Shown here piece after piece: positions 24,985-34,037 of a stretch of 64,000 bases of DNA. Source of the stretch: an uncultured Bacteroidota bacterium (GTDB lineage: Bacteria > Bacteroidota > Bacteroidia > Flavobacteriales > Flavobacteriaceae); contig CABXKB010000002.1 in the NCBI GenBank assembly GCA_902512755.1, positions 1 to 64,000 on the forward strand, given 5' to 3'. Position 1 is the stretch's first letter. Every line of letters begins with the position of its first letter. Under the pieces are notes generated by a model. It saw nothing but the letters and a program-made list of their open reading frames with translations. It did not search any database and was not told where the DNA came from. Both the position numbers and the translations under genes were made by a program.

Positions 24985-27372
24985 ATGAAGTATTTCAAAC
25001 ATTTTTTACAATTAGGTTTTCTCCTTATCGTTTTAAGTTGTGCTCGTGAGAAAAATAATTTGCATTCAAATCCTCAACTATTATGGTATGAAGAAGCTGC
25101 TTCAGTTTGGGAAGAAGCACTTCCTATTGGAAATGGTCGTTTAGGGGCCATGGTTTTCGGAAATCCAGTTAATGAACGTATCCAACTTAATGACGATTCA
25201 CTTTGGCCTAAAAATTTGGGTTGGGATCATCCTACAGGGACCCCAGAAGATTTAGCGAATATTAGAGCTCTTTTAGTCCAAGGAGATCATCAAGCTGTAG
25301 ATTCACTTTTAGTTGAAAAATTTTCAAATAAAACAGTCGTTCGCTCTCATCAAACCTTAGGTGATTTATTCATCAATCTTCAACACGATAGTGTAACAGA
25401 ATACCAACGGAGTCTAAAATTAAATGATGCAATTACATCTGTAAAATATAAATTGGATGGACATAAAGTAACCCAAGATGCCTTTGTATCAGCTCCAGAC
25501 CAACTTTTAATTATCCGATTGAGAAGTGAACATCCAAAAGGATTAAACGGAAGTATTCAACTAAGCCGACCAAAAGATGATGGAGTAGCAACTGCTAAAA
25601 CATTTACCAGAAAGAGCTACCTTATCATGGAAGGGGAGGTGACTCAACGAAAAGGAGCTTTTGACTCAAAACCAAATCCAATTTTGGAAGGTGTTCAATT
25701 TCAAACCATAGTTAAACCAAATCATCAAGGAGGGACAGTTAAAACATTTGAACATGGAATAGAATTAGACGGAGTAAAAGAGATTGAACTGCGCATTGTT
25801 TCTAATTCATCCTATTATCACGAAAACTATAAATCAGAAAATATCAAGCAACTCAGCAGAGCTGATAATTATTCCTTTGAAGATCTAAAAGGTCGGCATG
25901 TTAGAGATCATCAAATGCTATTTAATAGAGTTGATTTTGATATAATTACAGACAACAAACTCCAAAGGATTCCCACAGACAAACGCTTGGAGGCAATTAA
26001 AGAGGGTGCTGTAGATTTGGAACTCCAAGAAACATTATTTCATTTTGGACGTTATTTACTTATTGCCTCCTCCAGACCTAATACGCTACCCGCTAACCTT
26101 CAAGGTCTTTGGAATCCACATATCAATGCTCCATGGAACGCGGATTATCATCTAAATATTAATCTTCAAATGAATTATTGGCTTGCTAACCTCACTCAAT
26201 TAGATGAGCTCAACAGTCCACTTTTCGACTATATTGACCGTTTAATAACAAGTGGAAGAACAACTGCCAAAAAAAACTTTGGTGTAAGAGGATCTTTTTT
26301 ACCTCATGCAACTGATATATGGGCTCCCACATGGCTAAGGGCCCCTACCGCATACTGGGGGGCATCCTTTGGGGCAGGTGGATGGATGATTCAACATTAT
26401 TGGCAACATTATCTCTTTACTGATGATACAGAATTTTTAAAAAATCGAGCATTTCCTGCTATGGAAGCTGTTACGCAATTTTACAGTGATTGGATTATAG
26501 AAGATAAACGAGATGGAACTTTAATTGCTGCTCCTTCTACATCACCTGAAAATCGCTATTTGGACACCAATGGAAATCCTGTAGCAAGTTGTTTAGGGAG
26601 TGCTATGGATCAACAGGTAGTTAAAGAAGTATTTACCAACTATCTTAATGCTGCTGAGATTTTAAATCATAAAGATGAATTGATGGGAACTGTAAAACAG
26701 CAATTAATGCAACTTCGTTCAGGTTTCCAGTTAGGTTCAGACGGACGAATATTAGAGTGGGATCGCGAGTATACAGAATATGAGCCTGGGCATCGCCACA
26801 TGTCTCACCTTTACGGTTTTCATCCAGGAGATCAGATTAGTTATTCGAAAACACCCAAATTATTTGATGCTGTTCGTAAAACACTGGAATATCGACTTAA
26901 AAATGGTGGAGCTGGAACAGGCTGGAGTCGTGCATGGCTAATCAATTGTGCTGCTCGGTTAATAGATGGGAGTATGGCACAAGAACATATTCAGCTTCTT
27001 TTTGAAAAATCAATCTTTTCAAATTTATTTGATGCCCACCCCCCATTCCAAATCGATGGTAATTTTGGATATACCGCAGGAGTTGCAGAAATCTTAGTTC
27101 AATCACATGAACCTGGAATCATTCGTTTACTTCCAGCATTACCTCCTAATTGGGAAAACGGAATGGTTAAGGGAATTAAGGCTAGAGGAAACATCCAAGT
27201 TGATTTAAAATGGGAATCGAATGAGCTAAAAAATCTCCAGTTGTTATCAAAAAGTGATATTCAAACTGAAATTATCTATAAAGAGAAAAACATCAAGGTC
27301 AACTTAAAAGCTCATGAACCTTATGATCTAAAATTAGTTTACCATTCTTCTACAAAGCACTCAATAGAATAA
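24985..27372 (+). CDS. GH95 family glycoside hydrolase (alpha-L-fucosidase type), lipoprotein
   Basis: I use the ATG giving MKYFKHFLQLGFLLIVLSC (lipobox LSC, Cys19); a TTG two codons upstream is unlikely. The 795-aa length fits GH95. Family blocks include LWYEEAASVWEEALPIGNGR, FGNPVNERIQLNDDSLW, NLQGLWNPHINAPWNADYH, HLNINLQMNYW (paired Asn of the active site), EYEPGHRHMSHLYGFHPGD with the acid region, and QIDGNFGYTAGVAEIL with the catalytic Asp region. GH95 enzymes release alpha-L-fucose or alpha-L-galactose from glycans such as algal polysaccharides or host glycans. There are no SusC/SusD genes or other CAZymes nearby, so it is a solitary surface or periplasmic enzyme. Its 3' end overlaps the convergent gene by 34 bases. 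Confidence 0.9.
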   Translation: MKYFKHFLQLGFLLIVLSCAREKNNLHSNPQLLWYEEAASVWEEALPIGNGRLGAMVFGNPVNERIQLNDDSLWPKNLGWDHPTGTPEDLANIRALLVQGDHQAVDSLLVEKFSNKTVVRSHQTLGDLFINLQHDSVTEYQRSLKLNDAITSVKYKLDGHKVTQDAFVSAPDQLLIIRLRSEHPKGLNGSIQLSRPKDDGVATAKTFTRKSYLIMEGEVTQRKGAFDSKPNPILEGVQFQTIVKPNHQGGTVKTFEHGIELDGVKEIELRIVSNSSYYHENYKSENIKQLSRADNYSFEDLKGRHVRDHQMLFNRVDFDIITDNKLQRIPTDKRLEAIKEGAVDLELQETLFHFGRYLLIASSRPNTLPANLQGLWNPHINAPWNADYHLNINLQMNYWLANLTQLDELNSPLFDYIDRLITSGRTTAKKNFGVRGSFLPHATDIWAPTWLRAPTAYWGASFGAGGWMIQHYWQHYLFTDDTEFLKNRAFPAMEAVTQFYSDWIIEDKRDGTLIAAPSTSPENRYLDTNGNPVASCLGSAMDQQVVKEVFTNYLNAAEILNHKDELMGTVKQQLMQLRSGFQLGSDGRILEWDREYTEYEPGHRHMSHLYGFHPGDQISYSKTPKLFDAVRKTLEYRLKNGGAGTGWSRAWLINCAARLIDGSMAQEHIQLLFEKSIFSNLFDAHPPFQIDGNFGYTAGVAEILVQSHEPGIIRLLPALPPNWENGMVKGIKARGNIQVDLKWESNELKNLQLLSKSDIQTEIIYKEKNIKVNLKAHEPYDLKLVYHSSTKHSIE

Positions 27373-28730
27373 TTACTGATTTTCTGATTCAAAATTTTTC
27401 TTCTTTTGGATGAACCAATATATTCTGAATAGTTATCTCCTATTCTTTCTTCAGAATAACACCAATCGTTAGCATAACTATCCTCTCCAACCTCCCCAAA
27501 ATATCTCCAATCGCCTATTTCTCTTGTCCATGTTGCTGAGGACGGGACAGGACAGGGAATATCTCCATGGGTAGAAGATGAATATTTAATAGTGTGGGGG
27601 TTTTGATTTATAAGTCTATAATAATTTGATACTGCCCTATGAAAACCCTTATTATCTTGGCTAGTTTCAGGATTGTTATCATCAGTAAACCATAACATAC
27701 TAGATGTGTATTGTAGATAAATATTAGATCCATCCTCACACGCACTGTATTGATTAAGAAAGTTAGGCGTTTCATTACATGTATGATTAAGATTTAGAAT
27801 ATCATGACCTAATTCATGCCAAATCAGATGAAATCCAAACATGTAAGGATCCTTGTAAAAGCCACTAGGATGATCCAATAAGGGTTGAATGTTTTGTTCC
27901 CATGTTTCTTTATTCAACTCAACTCTTACTTGGCTATCAACACAGTGAACTTCTGTCCATCCAGAGGCTTGAGCTGAACCAAAATCCTCAATTACAATAT
28001 TATAACAATTATCTCTCACGTAACTTAAATCAACCCCATATCTCTGAGCGTCTAAAATAAAAGCATCCACAAAACTTAATAAATTATTTGGGTCTATTGA
28101 ACCATATATTGAATCAGCATAAAAACCTATTCCTCTATAATCTGGATTAATACTATTTAGAAAATTTGCCTTAATTTGTTTGTCTGAATCAATCTCAATT
28201 TCAATAGGATTCATAGATGTTGGTATTGAGATAGATGGCCCATCCCACCCTAAAAATTGATGATCTGTTGATGCATTTGCAGTTATATTAACACTACCAG
28301 AGTCTATTTCTGAAATGTCTATATTGACAAGACCTTCATTTTTAATTTCAATATCAAGATCACTCAAAATTGAAATAGGCCCTGAAGATGAAAAAGACCC
28401 TAACTCGTAGCTCGCAGTATAAGTTGAAATAGTTTGGGTTGTAATATCATAATAATCACCATCTTGATTTACATCTGTATCTCCTTCCTTTGATTTAACA
28501 ATCTCTTCATTCGAATCAATAGTTACCTCTCTTGTTTCTAAAGTACCATTTGAACCATTTCTAGATTGAGTAAAGTTACTCGTCTGATCAGTAAATGAAG
28601 GGCTCCAACTATCAAAAACTTTCGGAGAATCAGAATCATTAATTTCAGATGACATATCACCGCTAGAGTCGGATTTTGAGCATGATAATATTATTGTTAA
28701 GGAAATGAATAAATAAAGTACTTTAGACAT
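27339..28730 (-). CDS. lipoprotein with InlB-B-like repeat and zincin-like HELGHD motif
   Basis: I start at MSKVLYLFISLTIILSC (lipobox LSC, Cys17); the frame extends 21 codons further but without signal-peptide logic. The 463-aa protein has a Ser/Asp-rich N-terminal region, then a bacterial repeat at about residues 140-190 (NITANASTDHQFLGWDGP ... IKANF) of the divergent InlB-B type. A C-terminal domain with HLIWHELGHDILNLNH follows, carrying an HExxH zinc motif and a further His. The motif spacing matches the protein at 1664-2260. Several Cys in the C-terminal half could form disulfides. A secreted metallopeptidase is plausible but unproven. Confidence 0.65.
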   Translation of the reverse strand: MSKVLYLFISLTIILSCSKSDSSGDMSSEINDSDSPKVFDSWSPSFTDQTSNFTQSRNGSNGTLETREVTIDSNEEIVKSKEGDTDVNQDGDYYDITTQTISTYTASYELGSFSSSGPISILSDLDIEIKNEGLVNIDISEIDSGSVNITANASTDHQFLGWDGPSISIPTSMNPIEIEIDSDKQIKANFLNSINPDYRGIGFYADSIYGSIDPNNLLSFVDAFILDAQRYGVDLSYVRDNCYNIVIEDFGSAQASGWTEVHCVDSQVRVELNKETWEQNIQPLLDHPSGFYKDPYMFGFHLIWHELGHDILNLNHTCNETPNFLNQYSACEDGSNIYLQYTSSMLWFTDDNNPETSQDNKGFHRAVSNYYRLINQNPHTIKYSSSTHGDIPCPVPSSATWTREIGDWRYFGEVGEDSYANDWCYSEERIGDNYSEYIGSSKRRKILNQKISNYSIECFVEEW

Positions 28731-29188
28731 ACCCTCAAAATAATGTCCCTCTCTAAAAGGTTCAATTTCACCAAAAATTATTTCTCTTCTCACTTAATAG
28801 TGTATTTTAAGTTTATTGAATTTATTAAAACTAAGATAAATCTTGTTAAATATCAATCCCCCCTAAAACCATTTCAAGGGAATCTTAGGTTAGAGCAATG
28901 AGATCAAAGGATTGAAGGGTCACCTAACCCACTCCATAAAGGAATAGGCAAAAATTAGATTTTTAGTTAAGTTTTAATAGTTTTTTAATTATTTTCTTTC
29001 AATTCTACTAATTGTAAAAAATAATCATTTTAGCTTTAAATAGTGTTTTATTGTTGTTTAGTTTTAAACGGACACCAATAAGTTTTTTTCTGCATCCCTC
29101 ATTAGAGCATCTGGTTTCCCAGATCCCACAAAAAAATAATCACATTTATTACAATTATGTGTCTTTAGAGTTGCCATTTAAAATTGAA
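28731..29188. other. intergenic region upstream of the nos operon
   Basis: About 460 bases hold the 5' region of the minus-strand lipoprotein gene and a degenerate dispersed segment (28856-28887, core CCCCCTAAAACC then TTTCAAGGGAATCTTAGG) related to 12949-12975. An open frame runs on the plus strand from 29051 into the cytochrome gene, but it lacks signal-peptide logic and is not accepted as coding before 29252. Confidence 0.5.
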
Positions 29189-29192
29189 AAAA

Positions 29193-29206
29193 ATGATAAT
29201 TATCAT
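29193..29206. promoter_or_regulatory. FNR/CRP-type operator of the nos operon
   Basis: ATGATAATTATCAT contains TGAT-N4-ATCA, the core of the FNR consensus, inside a 22-bp perfect palindrome (29189-29210). Its centre (29199.5) lies 29.5 bases before the TAATTTTA promoter element. With a start site about 6 bases after that element, the box would sit near -41.5, the class II activator position. A Crp/Fnr gene is encoded 7.4 kb downstream on the other strand. Confidence 0.75.
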
Positions 29207-29228
29207 TTTTCTTCATCCACTGCAATCA

Positions 29229-29236
29229 TAATTTTA
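29229..29236 (+). promoter_or_regulatory. predicted -7 element of the nos operon promoter
   Basis: TAATTTTA matches the Bacteroidota TAnnTTTG element at 7 of 8 positions. The same TAnnTTTA form occurs at exactly the same distance from FNR-type boxes before the genes at 35617 and 36301. It lies 15 bases before the cytochrome start codon, giving a very short leader. Confidence 0.55.
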
Positions 29237-29251
29237 CTCATAAAAATTATA

Positions 29252-29764
29252 ATGAGAATATTAAAAATCATTTTTCTTATAACCGGAATAATTTTATTGA
29301 GTAGTTGCGGAGAGACAAAGGAAAAAAAGAAAAAATTCAGCTATGAAAGAAAACATAATTCTTCTTCAAATTTAAAAGAGGTAAATGATAACAATAATAA
29401 CTTCATTAAAGCTTCTGAAACTATCGATTTAATAAATAAAGGCTTTGGTCCAGTAAAAGATATAGATTTAAGTGAAGAAATTAATTCGTCTATGGCAAAT
29501 AGAGGATCAGAGCTATTTAAAAAATACTGTACTTCTTGTCACAAAATAGGTAAAAAATTTATTGGTCCACCTCCAAACAAAATTCTCAAAAGACGAACTC
29601 CTGAGTGGGTGATGAACATGATCATAAATCCTGAACAGATGATAAAAAAAGACCCATTAGCAAAAAAGTTATTAATTGAATTTAATGGAGCACCAATGGC
29701 AAATCAAAATATATCCGAAGAACAAGCTAGATCGATACTAGAATATTTTAGAACATTAAATTAA
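29252..29764 (+). CDS. c-type cytochrome lipoprotein, probable electron donor to NosZ
   Basis: The start is the ATG giving MRILKIIFLITGIILLSSC (lipobox SSC, Cys19); the open frame continues 67 codons upstream but has no signal there and would run through the FNR operator. The 170-aa protein has one heme site, Cys93-T-S-Cys96-His97, a class I fold (GSELFKKYCTSCHKIG, GPPPNKILKRRTPEWV) and a likely axial Met149 in APMANQ. As first gene of the nos operon, 15 bases before nosZ, it probably delivers electrons to the reductase on the periplasmic side. This fits the c-type cytochromes common in clade II nos clusters. Confidence 0.85.
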   Translation: MRILKIIFLITGIILLSSCGETKEKKKKFSYERKHNSSSNLKEVNDNNNNFIKASETIDLINKGFGPVKDIDLSEEINSSMANRGSELFKKYCTSCHKIGKKFIGPPPNKILKRRTPEWVMNMIINPEQMIKKDPLAKKLLIEFNGAPMANQNISEEQARSILEYFRTLN

Positions 29765-29779
29765 TCAATATTTCAAGTA

Positions 29780-31735
29780 ATGAAAAAAAATAATTTTAAA
29801 ATATCGATAATAATTTCTTTAATGGTATTATTATCTCATTGTGATTCAAATATTTCTAATTCAAGTGGTGCGCTTGATTTTGATAGGTCAGAGCAGGTTT
29901 ATGTCCCACCAGGAGAATATGACTCTTATTATGCTTTTCTTTCCGGAGGTTTTAGTGGACAACTATCTGTTTACGGATTACCTTCCGGTAGGTTGCTGAA
30001 AATAATTCCTGTTTTTTCTGTTGATGCAGAAAAAGGGTATGGGTTTAATGAGGAAACAAAACCACTTTTAAATACATCCTTTGGAAGCATTCCCTGGGGT
30101 GATTCACATCATCCTGACATATCTCAAACTAATGGTGAGTTAGATGGAAGGTGGATTTATATAAACGAGAATAATACTCCAAGAATAGCTAAAATTGATC
30201 TATCACTATTTGAAACAACTGAAATTATTGAAATTCCAAATACTGCTGGTAATCATAGCTCTTCATATGTAACCGAAAACACTGAATATGTCATTGCAGG
30301 GACAAGGTTTTCAATACCCGTCCCTCAAAAAGACATACCGATAAATCAATACGAAGGAAACTTTAAGGGAGCATTATCTTTTTTAAAAGTTAATTCTGAT
30401 AATGGAGAAATGAATTTATCATTTCAAATTTTAATGCCAGGATTCAATTATGATAAAGCTCATCCAGGACGTGGACCTTCACACGGGTGGTTTTTTTATA
30501 CCACATATAATACAGAAGAAGCATATTCTTTACAAGAAGTAAATTCATCTCAAAATGATAAAGATTACATAGCTGCAGTTAATTGGAAAAAAGCTGAGAA
30601 GTACATAAACGAAGGAAACTATAAAACAATCAAAACTAACTATGCACATAATATATATAATGAAGAAACTCAAACAGGTGAAACAAAGTGGATAAAAGAG
30701 GTAAGAGTTCTTGACCCTTCAAATTGTCCGGGGTTAGTATATTTTTTACCAACTCCTAAATCACCTCACGGATGTGATGTTGATCCTTCGGGAGAATATA
30801 TTGTAGGTAGCGGTAAACTTTCAGCAAATGTTACCGTTCATTCTTTTAGCAAAATGATTGATGCTATTAAACAGAAAAAATTTTCTGGAGAAGCATATGG
30901 TATTCCAATCTTAAGTTTTGACGCGGTTCATGTTGGAACTGTAAAACAAGCTGGACTTGGACCACTTCACACAGAATTTGATAATCTAGGAAATGCTTAC
31001 ACATCATTCTTTATTTCATCAGAAGTCGTTAAATGGAAGCTTGGGACATGGGAAGTTATTGATAGAAAACCAACATTTTATTCTGTTGGACATTTAATGA
31101 TCCCAGGAGGTAATTCAAGAAAACCTTTTGGTGAATATGCTCTTGCCATGAATAAAATTACTAAGGATAGATATTTGCCAACTGGACCCGAGGTAACTCA
31201 GTCTGCTCAACTTTACAATATCAAGGGGGATAAAATGAAACTTTTATTAGATTTTCCTACGGTAGGCGAGCCTCACTATGCTGCAGCTATTCCTGCAGGT
31301 TTGATTAAAGATAAAAGTAAAAAACTATATAAATTAGAAGAAAATTTTCATGAATACGTCTCTCACTCTGGGCTTGAAACTAAAGTGGTAAGAAATGGAC
31401 AAGATGTGCACGTTTACATGACTACAATAAGAAGTCATTTTACACCTGATAATATTGAAGGCATAAAGGTTGGAGATAAAGTGTACTTCCATGTAACTAA
31501 TTTAGAACAGGATTATGACGTCCCTCACGGATTTGCAATTATTGGGGCTAATACAAGTGAAATCTTAATCATGCCTGGCCAAACTGAAACTATTATATGG
31601 GAGCCAAAAAAGGTTGGCGTTTGGCCATTTTATTGTTCAGATTTTTGTTCAGCACTTCATCAAGAAATGCAAGGGTATGTCAGGGTTTCCCCAAAAAATT
31701 CAAACATAGAATTAAGTTGGTCCTTAGATAATTAA
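29780..31735 (+). CDS. nosZ: nitrous oxide reductase, clade II-like
   Basis: A 651-aa reductase converting N2O to N2. The N-terminal seven-bladed propeller carries the CuZ histidines in WGDSHHPDISQTNGELDGRW, AHPGRGPSHGWFFYTTYN, TPKSPHGCDVDPSGEYI, GLGPLHTEFDNLGNAYTS and GEPHYAA. The C-terminal cupredoxin domain has the CuA site: VPHGFAI and WPFYCSDFCSALHQEM with Cys619, Cys623, His627 and Met630. The leader MKKNNFKISIIISLMVLLSHC has no twin arginine, so export is by Sec as in clade II, and Cys21 suggests a lipoprotein, though His before the Cys is unusual. The downstream order (membrane protein, nosL, nosD, nosF, nosY) fits clade II clusters. Regulation by the upstream FNR-type box is likely. 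Confidence 0.95.
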   Translation: MKKNNFKISIIISLMVLLSHCDSNISNSSGALDFDRSEQVYVPPGEYDSYYAFLSGGFSGQLSVYGLPSGRLLKIIPVFSVDAEKGYGFNEETKPLLNTSFGSIPWGDSHHPDISQTNGELDGRWIYINENNTPRIAKIDLSLFETTEIIEIPNTAGNHSSSYVTENTEYVIAGTRFSIPVPQKDIPINQYEGNFKGALSFLKVNSDNGEMNLSFQILMPGFNYDKAHPGRGPSHGWFFYTTYNTEEAYSLQEVNSSQNDKDYIAAVNWKKAEKYINEGNYKTIKTNYAHNIYNEETQTGETKWIKEVRVLDPSNCPGLVYFLPTPKSPHGCDVDPSGEYIVGSGKLSANVTVHSFSKMIDAIKQKKFSGEAYGIPILSFDAVHVGTVKQAGLGPLHTEFDNLGNAYTSFFISSEVVKWKLGTWEVIDRKPTFYSVGHLMIPGGNSRKPFGEYALAMNKITKDRYLPTGPEVTQSAQLYNIKGDKMKLLLDFPTVGEPHYAAAIPAGLIKDKSKKLYKLEENFHEYVSHSGLETKVVRNGQDVHVYMTTIRSHFTPDNIEGIKVGDKVYFHVTNLEQDYDVPHGFAIIGANTSEILIMPGQTETIIWEPKKVGVWPFYCSDFCSALHQEMQGYVRVSPKNSNIELSWSLDN

Positions 31736-31737
31736 TT

Positions 31738-32349
31738 ATGATTTTATCAAACGACAAAAATGAACTTGGCAAAATGTTAATGATAATTGCTTCTATCTTA
31801 CCTTTAGCTGTCTTTATTTTTCCTCTTTGGAATGTAACTCTTGAAGCACCACAATATCCAACTCCCTTAGGCTTGAATATTCACATTAATGACTTTACAG
31901 ATATGAACCCTCATGATATTAAGAATATTAACCTTTTAAATCATTACATAGGGATGAAATATATTCCAGACTCAATTCCAGAGTTTAAAATATTCCCTGC
32001 AGGTATAATTATTACTTCCTTATTAGGTTTTTTTATTGCACTTAGAAATAGTTACATCTATTTTTTGTTATGGTGTTTATTAATGATTTCTCTCAGTACT
32101 CTGGGTATTATTGATTTTTATTTATGGGAATATGATTTTGGTCATAATCTTGACTCAAAAGCAATTTTGAAATTTTTAGATGATAATGGAAATATGATAA
32201 GCTTTCAACCACCTATGATTGGTTCTAAGAATATTTTAAACTTTAGGGCGCATTCATATCCTAGGTTAGGTTCCTATTTTCTCGCTTCTGGTATTTTCTT
32301 TTCACTCATAGCATATTTCGTTTCAAGAAAGTATTACGTAAAAAGATAA
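31738..32349 (+). CDS. NosB-like membrane protein of the nos operon
   Basis: A 203-aa integral membrane protein with about four helices: MLMIIASILPLAVFIFPLW (residues 13-31), IFPAGIIITSLLGFFIAL, YFLLWCLLMISLSTLGIIDF and LGSYFLASGIFFSLIAYFV. Between helices 1 and 2 is an extracytoplasmic loop (TPLGLNIHINDF, NPHDIKNINLLNHYIGMKYI). It starts 2 bases after nosZ and is followed 7 bases later by nosL. Clade II nos clusters typically encode a transmembrane protein (nosB) right after nosZ, which is the basis for this call; I cannot confirm homology. Its role in N2O reduction is unknown. Confidence 0.65.
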   Translation: MILSNDKNELGKMLMIIASILPLAVFIFPLWNVTLEAPQYPTPLGLNIHINDFTDMNPHDIKNINLLNHYIGMKYIPDSIPEFKIFPAGIIITSLLGFFIALRNSYIYFLLWCLLMISLSTLGIIDFYLWEYDFGHNLDSKAILKFLDDNGNMISFQPPMIGSKNILNFRAHSYPRLGSYFLASGIFFSLIAYFVSRKYYVKR

Positions 32350-32356
32350 CTTTTTT

Positions 32357-32788
32357 ATGAAAAATATTTTAATAACTATTTTTTTTATATCTATTTCATG
32401 TAACATAATTTCTGAAAATATAAATTATGGTAAAGATGAATGTTACTCTTGTAGAATGCTCATTGTTGATCCCAAGTTTGGGGGGACAATTATTAATAAA
32501 AATCAAAAAACTTATAAGTTCGATTCAGTTGAATGTACAATAGATTTTTTAAAAGAAAATAGATCAATCTTGATAAAGGAAATCTTTGTTGTTGATTATC
32601 AAAATCCTGGTCTCTTAATCAGGGCTAATGAATCTGGTTTTTTAATTAATAAAAAAAGACCTAGTCCTATGGGAGGTAATATATCTGCTTATAACAACTC
32701 CTATGAAGTCGAAAGAGTTAAAAAAAGTATTGGAGGAACAATCTATAAATGGGATGTTCTTCTAAACACCGTTATTGCTAAAAACTAA
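32357..32788 (+). CDS. nosL: NosL copper chaperone lipoprotein
   Basis: A 143-aa protein with a short signal (MKNILITIFFISISC, Cys15 possibly lipidated). The NosL copper site is visible as Cys29-Y-S-Cys32-R-Met34 (CxxCxM), followed by the family blocks KFGGTIINKNQKTYKFDSVEC and NESGFLINKKRPSPMGGNI. NosL binds Cu(I) and delivers it for assembly of the CuZ centre of NosZ in the periplasm. Its place between the NosB-like gene and nosD, with 7-base gaps on each side, supports the assignment. Confidence 0.85.
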   Translation: MKNILITIFFISISCNIISENINYGKDECYSCRMLIVDPKFGGTIINKNQKTYKFDSVECTIDFLKENRSILIKEIFVVDYQNPGLLIRANESGFLINKKRPSPMGGNISAYNNSYEVERVKKSIGGTIYKWDVLLNTVIAKN

Positions 32789-32795
32789 ATAAAGC

Positions 32796-34037
32796 ATGAA
32801 TAGATTTGGGTTTTTTATTCTGTTTATTATAATTATATTTTCTTCTAAAAAATTATATTCAAAAAACATTAAAGTTTGTAGTACTTGTGAATTCAAATCA
32901 TTAGAGATGGCTATTGAATCATCATGTAATTACGATTCAATAATAGTTGAAAAAGGAATTTATAAGGAGTTTAATATAATTATAAGTAAACCTCTCACAA
33001 TTTTTGGCAAAGGGACACCTACAATTGATGGGAATTATCGTGGAGAAATATTTGAAATTACTTCTGAAAATGTAACGATTGAAGGATTCAATATTATAAA
33101 TGTTGGGGAATCTTTTAAAAATGATAATGCTGCAATAAGAATTAAAAATTCCAAAAATGTTACAATTAAAAATAATTTTTTTGAAAACATCTTTTTCGGT
33201 ATTTATTTAGAGAAATCATCTTTTTGTAAAATTTATAATAATTCTGTTACAGGCAAAGCGACAGAAGAACTCTATTCGGGAAATGGAATACATCTTTGGC
33301 ATTGTAAAAATATTTTAATAGAAAATAATATAATAAAAAATGTTAGAGATGGTATTTATTTAGAATTCTCTAATCAATGTAATGTCATAAACAACATAAG
33401 TCAAAATAATCTTAGATACGGACTTCACTTTATGTTTTCTAATGACGACACCTATCGTAAAAATAATTTTCAAAATAATGGATCGGGAGTTGCTGTAATG
33501 TTTTCCAGAAATATTGAAATGCTTGATAATGTATTTCAAGAAAATTGGGGATCAGCATCATATGGTTTGTTGATAAAAGAAATAAATGACTCTAAGATTA
33601 CAAATAATGTGTTTTTAAAAAATACTTTAGGTGTTAATATGGAGGGGTCAAATAGGATAAGTTTTAAGGGGAATGACTTCATTAAAAATGGTTGGGCAAT
33701 TAGAGTTAGAGGAGCCTCTTACTCAAATTCAATCGTTAAAAATAATTTTATAAATAACACTTTTGACATTTCATATAATGGTAACATTAACAAAAATCTT
33801 TTACATAAAAATTATTGGTCAAAATATAATGGGTATGATATTAATAAAGATGGTATTGGTGATTTACCACACAGACCTGTAAGTTTATTTTCATATGTAG
33901 TTAATAAATCTCCAGGAGCTATATTATTAATTAGGAGTTTATTTGCTTTGATTTTAGATTTTTCTGAGAGGGCGTACCCCATTTTTACTCCAACTTATTT
34001 GATTGACAATGAGCCCTCAATTAACAAATCAGAATGA
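32796..34037 (+). CDS. nosD: NosD, periplasmic beta-helix maturation factor
   Basis: A 413-aa exported protein (signal MNRFGFFILFIIIIFSSKKLYS). It is built of right-handed beta-helix repeats (NVTIEGFNIINVG, NVTIKNNFFENIFFGIYLEKS, NILIENNIIKNVRDGIYLEFS, RYGLHFMFSNDDTYRKNNF) of the NosD/PbH1 type. NosD works with the NosFY ABC transporter in building the CuZ site of N2O reductase. The gene ends inside the start of nosF (4-base overlap), so translation is coupled. The tail after residue 340 (HKNYWSKYNGYDINKDGIGD, then a hydrophobic stretch LLIRSLFALILDFSE) is typical of the family. Confidence 0.9.
   Translation: MNRFGFFILFIIIIFSSKKLYSKNIKVCSTCEFKSLEMAIESSCNYDSIIVEKGIYKEFNIIISKPLTIFGKGTPTIDGNYRGEIFEITSENVTIEGFNIINVGESFKNDNAAIRIKNSKNVTIKNNFFENIFFGIYLEKSSFCKIYNNSVTGKATEELYSGNGIHLWHCKNILIENNIIKNVRDGIYLEFSNQCNVINNISQNNLRYGLHFMFSNDDTYRKNNFQNNGSGVAVMFSRNIEMLDNVFQENWGSASYGLLIKEINDSKITNNVFLKNTLGVNMEGSNRISFKGNDFIKNGWAIRVRGASYSNSIVKNNFINNTFDISYNGNINKNLLHKNYWSKYNGYDINKDGIGDLPHRPVSLFSYVVNKSPGAILLIRSLFALILDFSERAYPIFTPTYLIDNEPSINKSE

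Noticed and set aside
29051..29251. Open frame in front of the cytochrome gene as a coding extension
   Set aside because: It runs through the FNR-type palindrome and the promoter element, while the lipoprotein signal peptide begins cleanly at the ATG at 29252.
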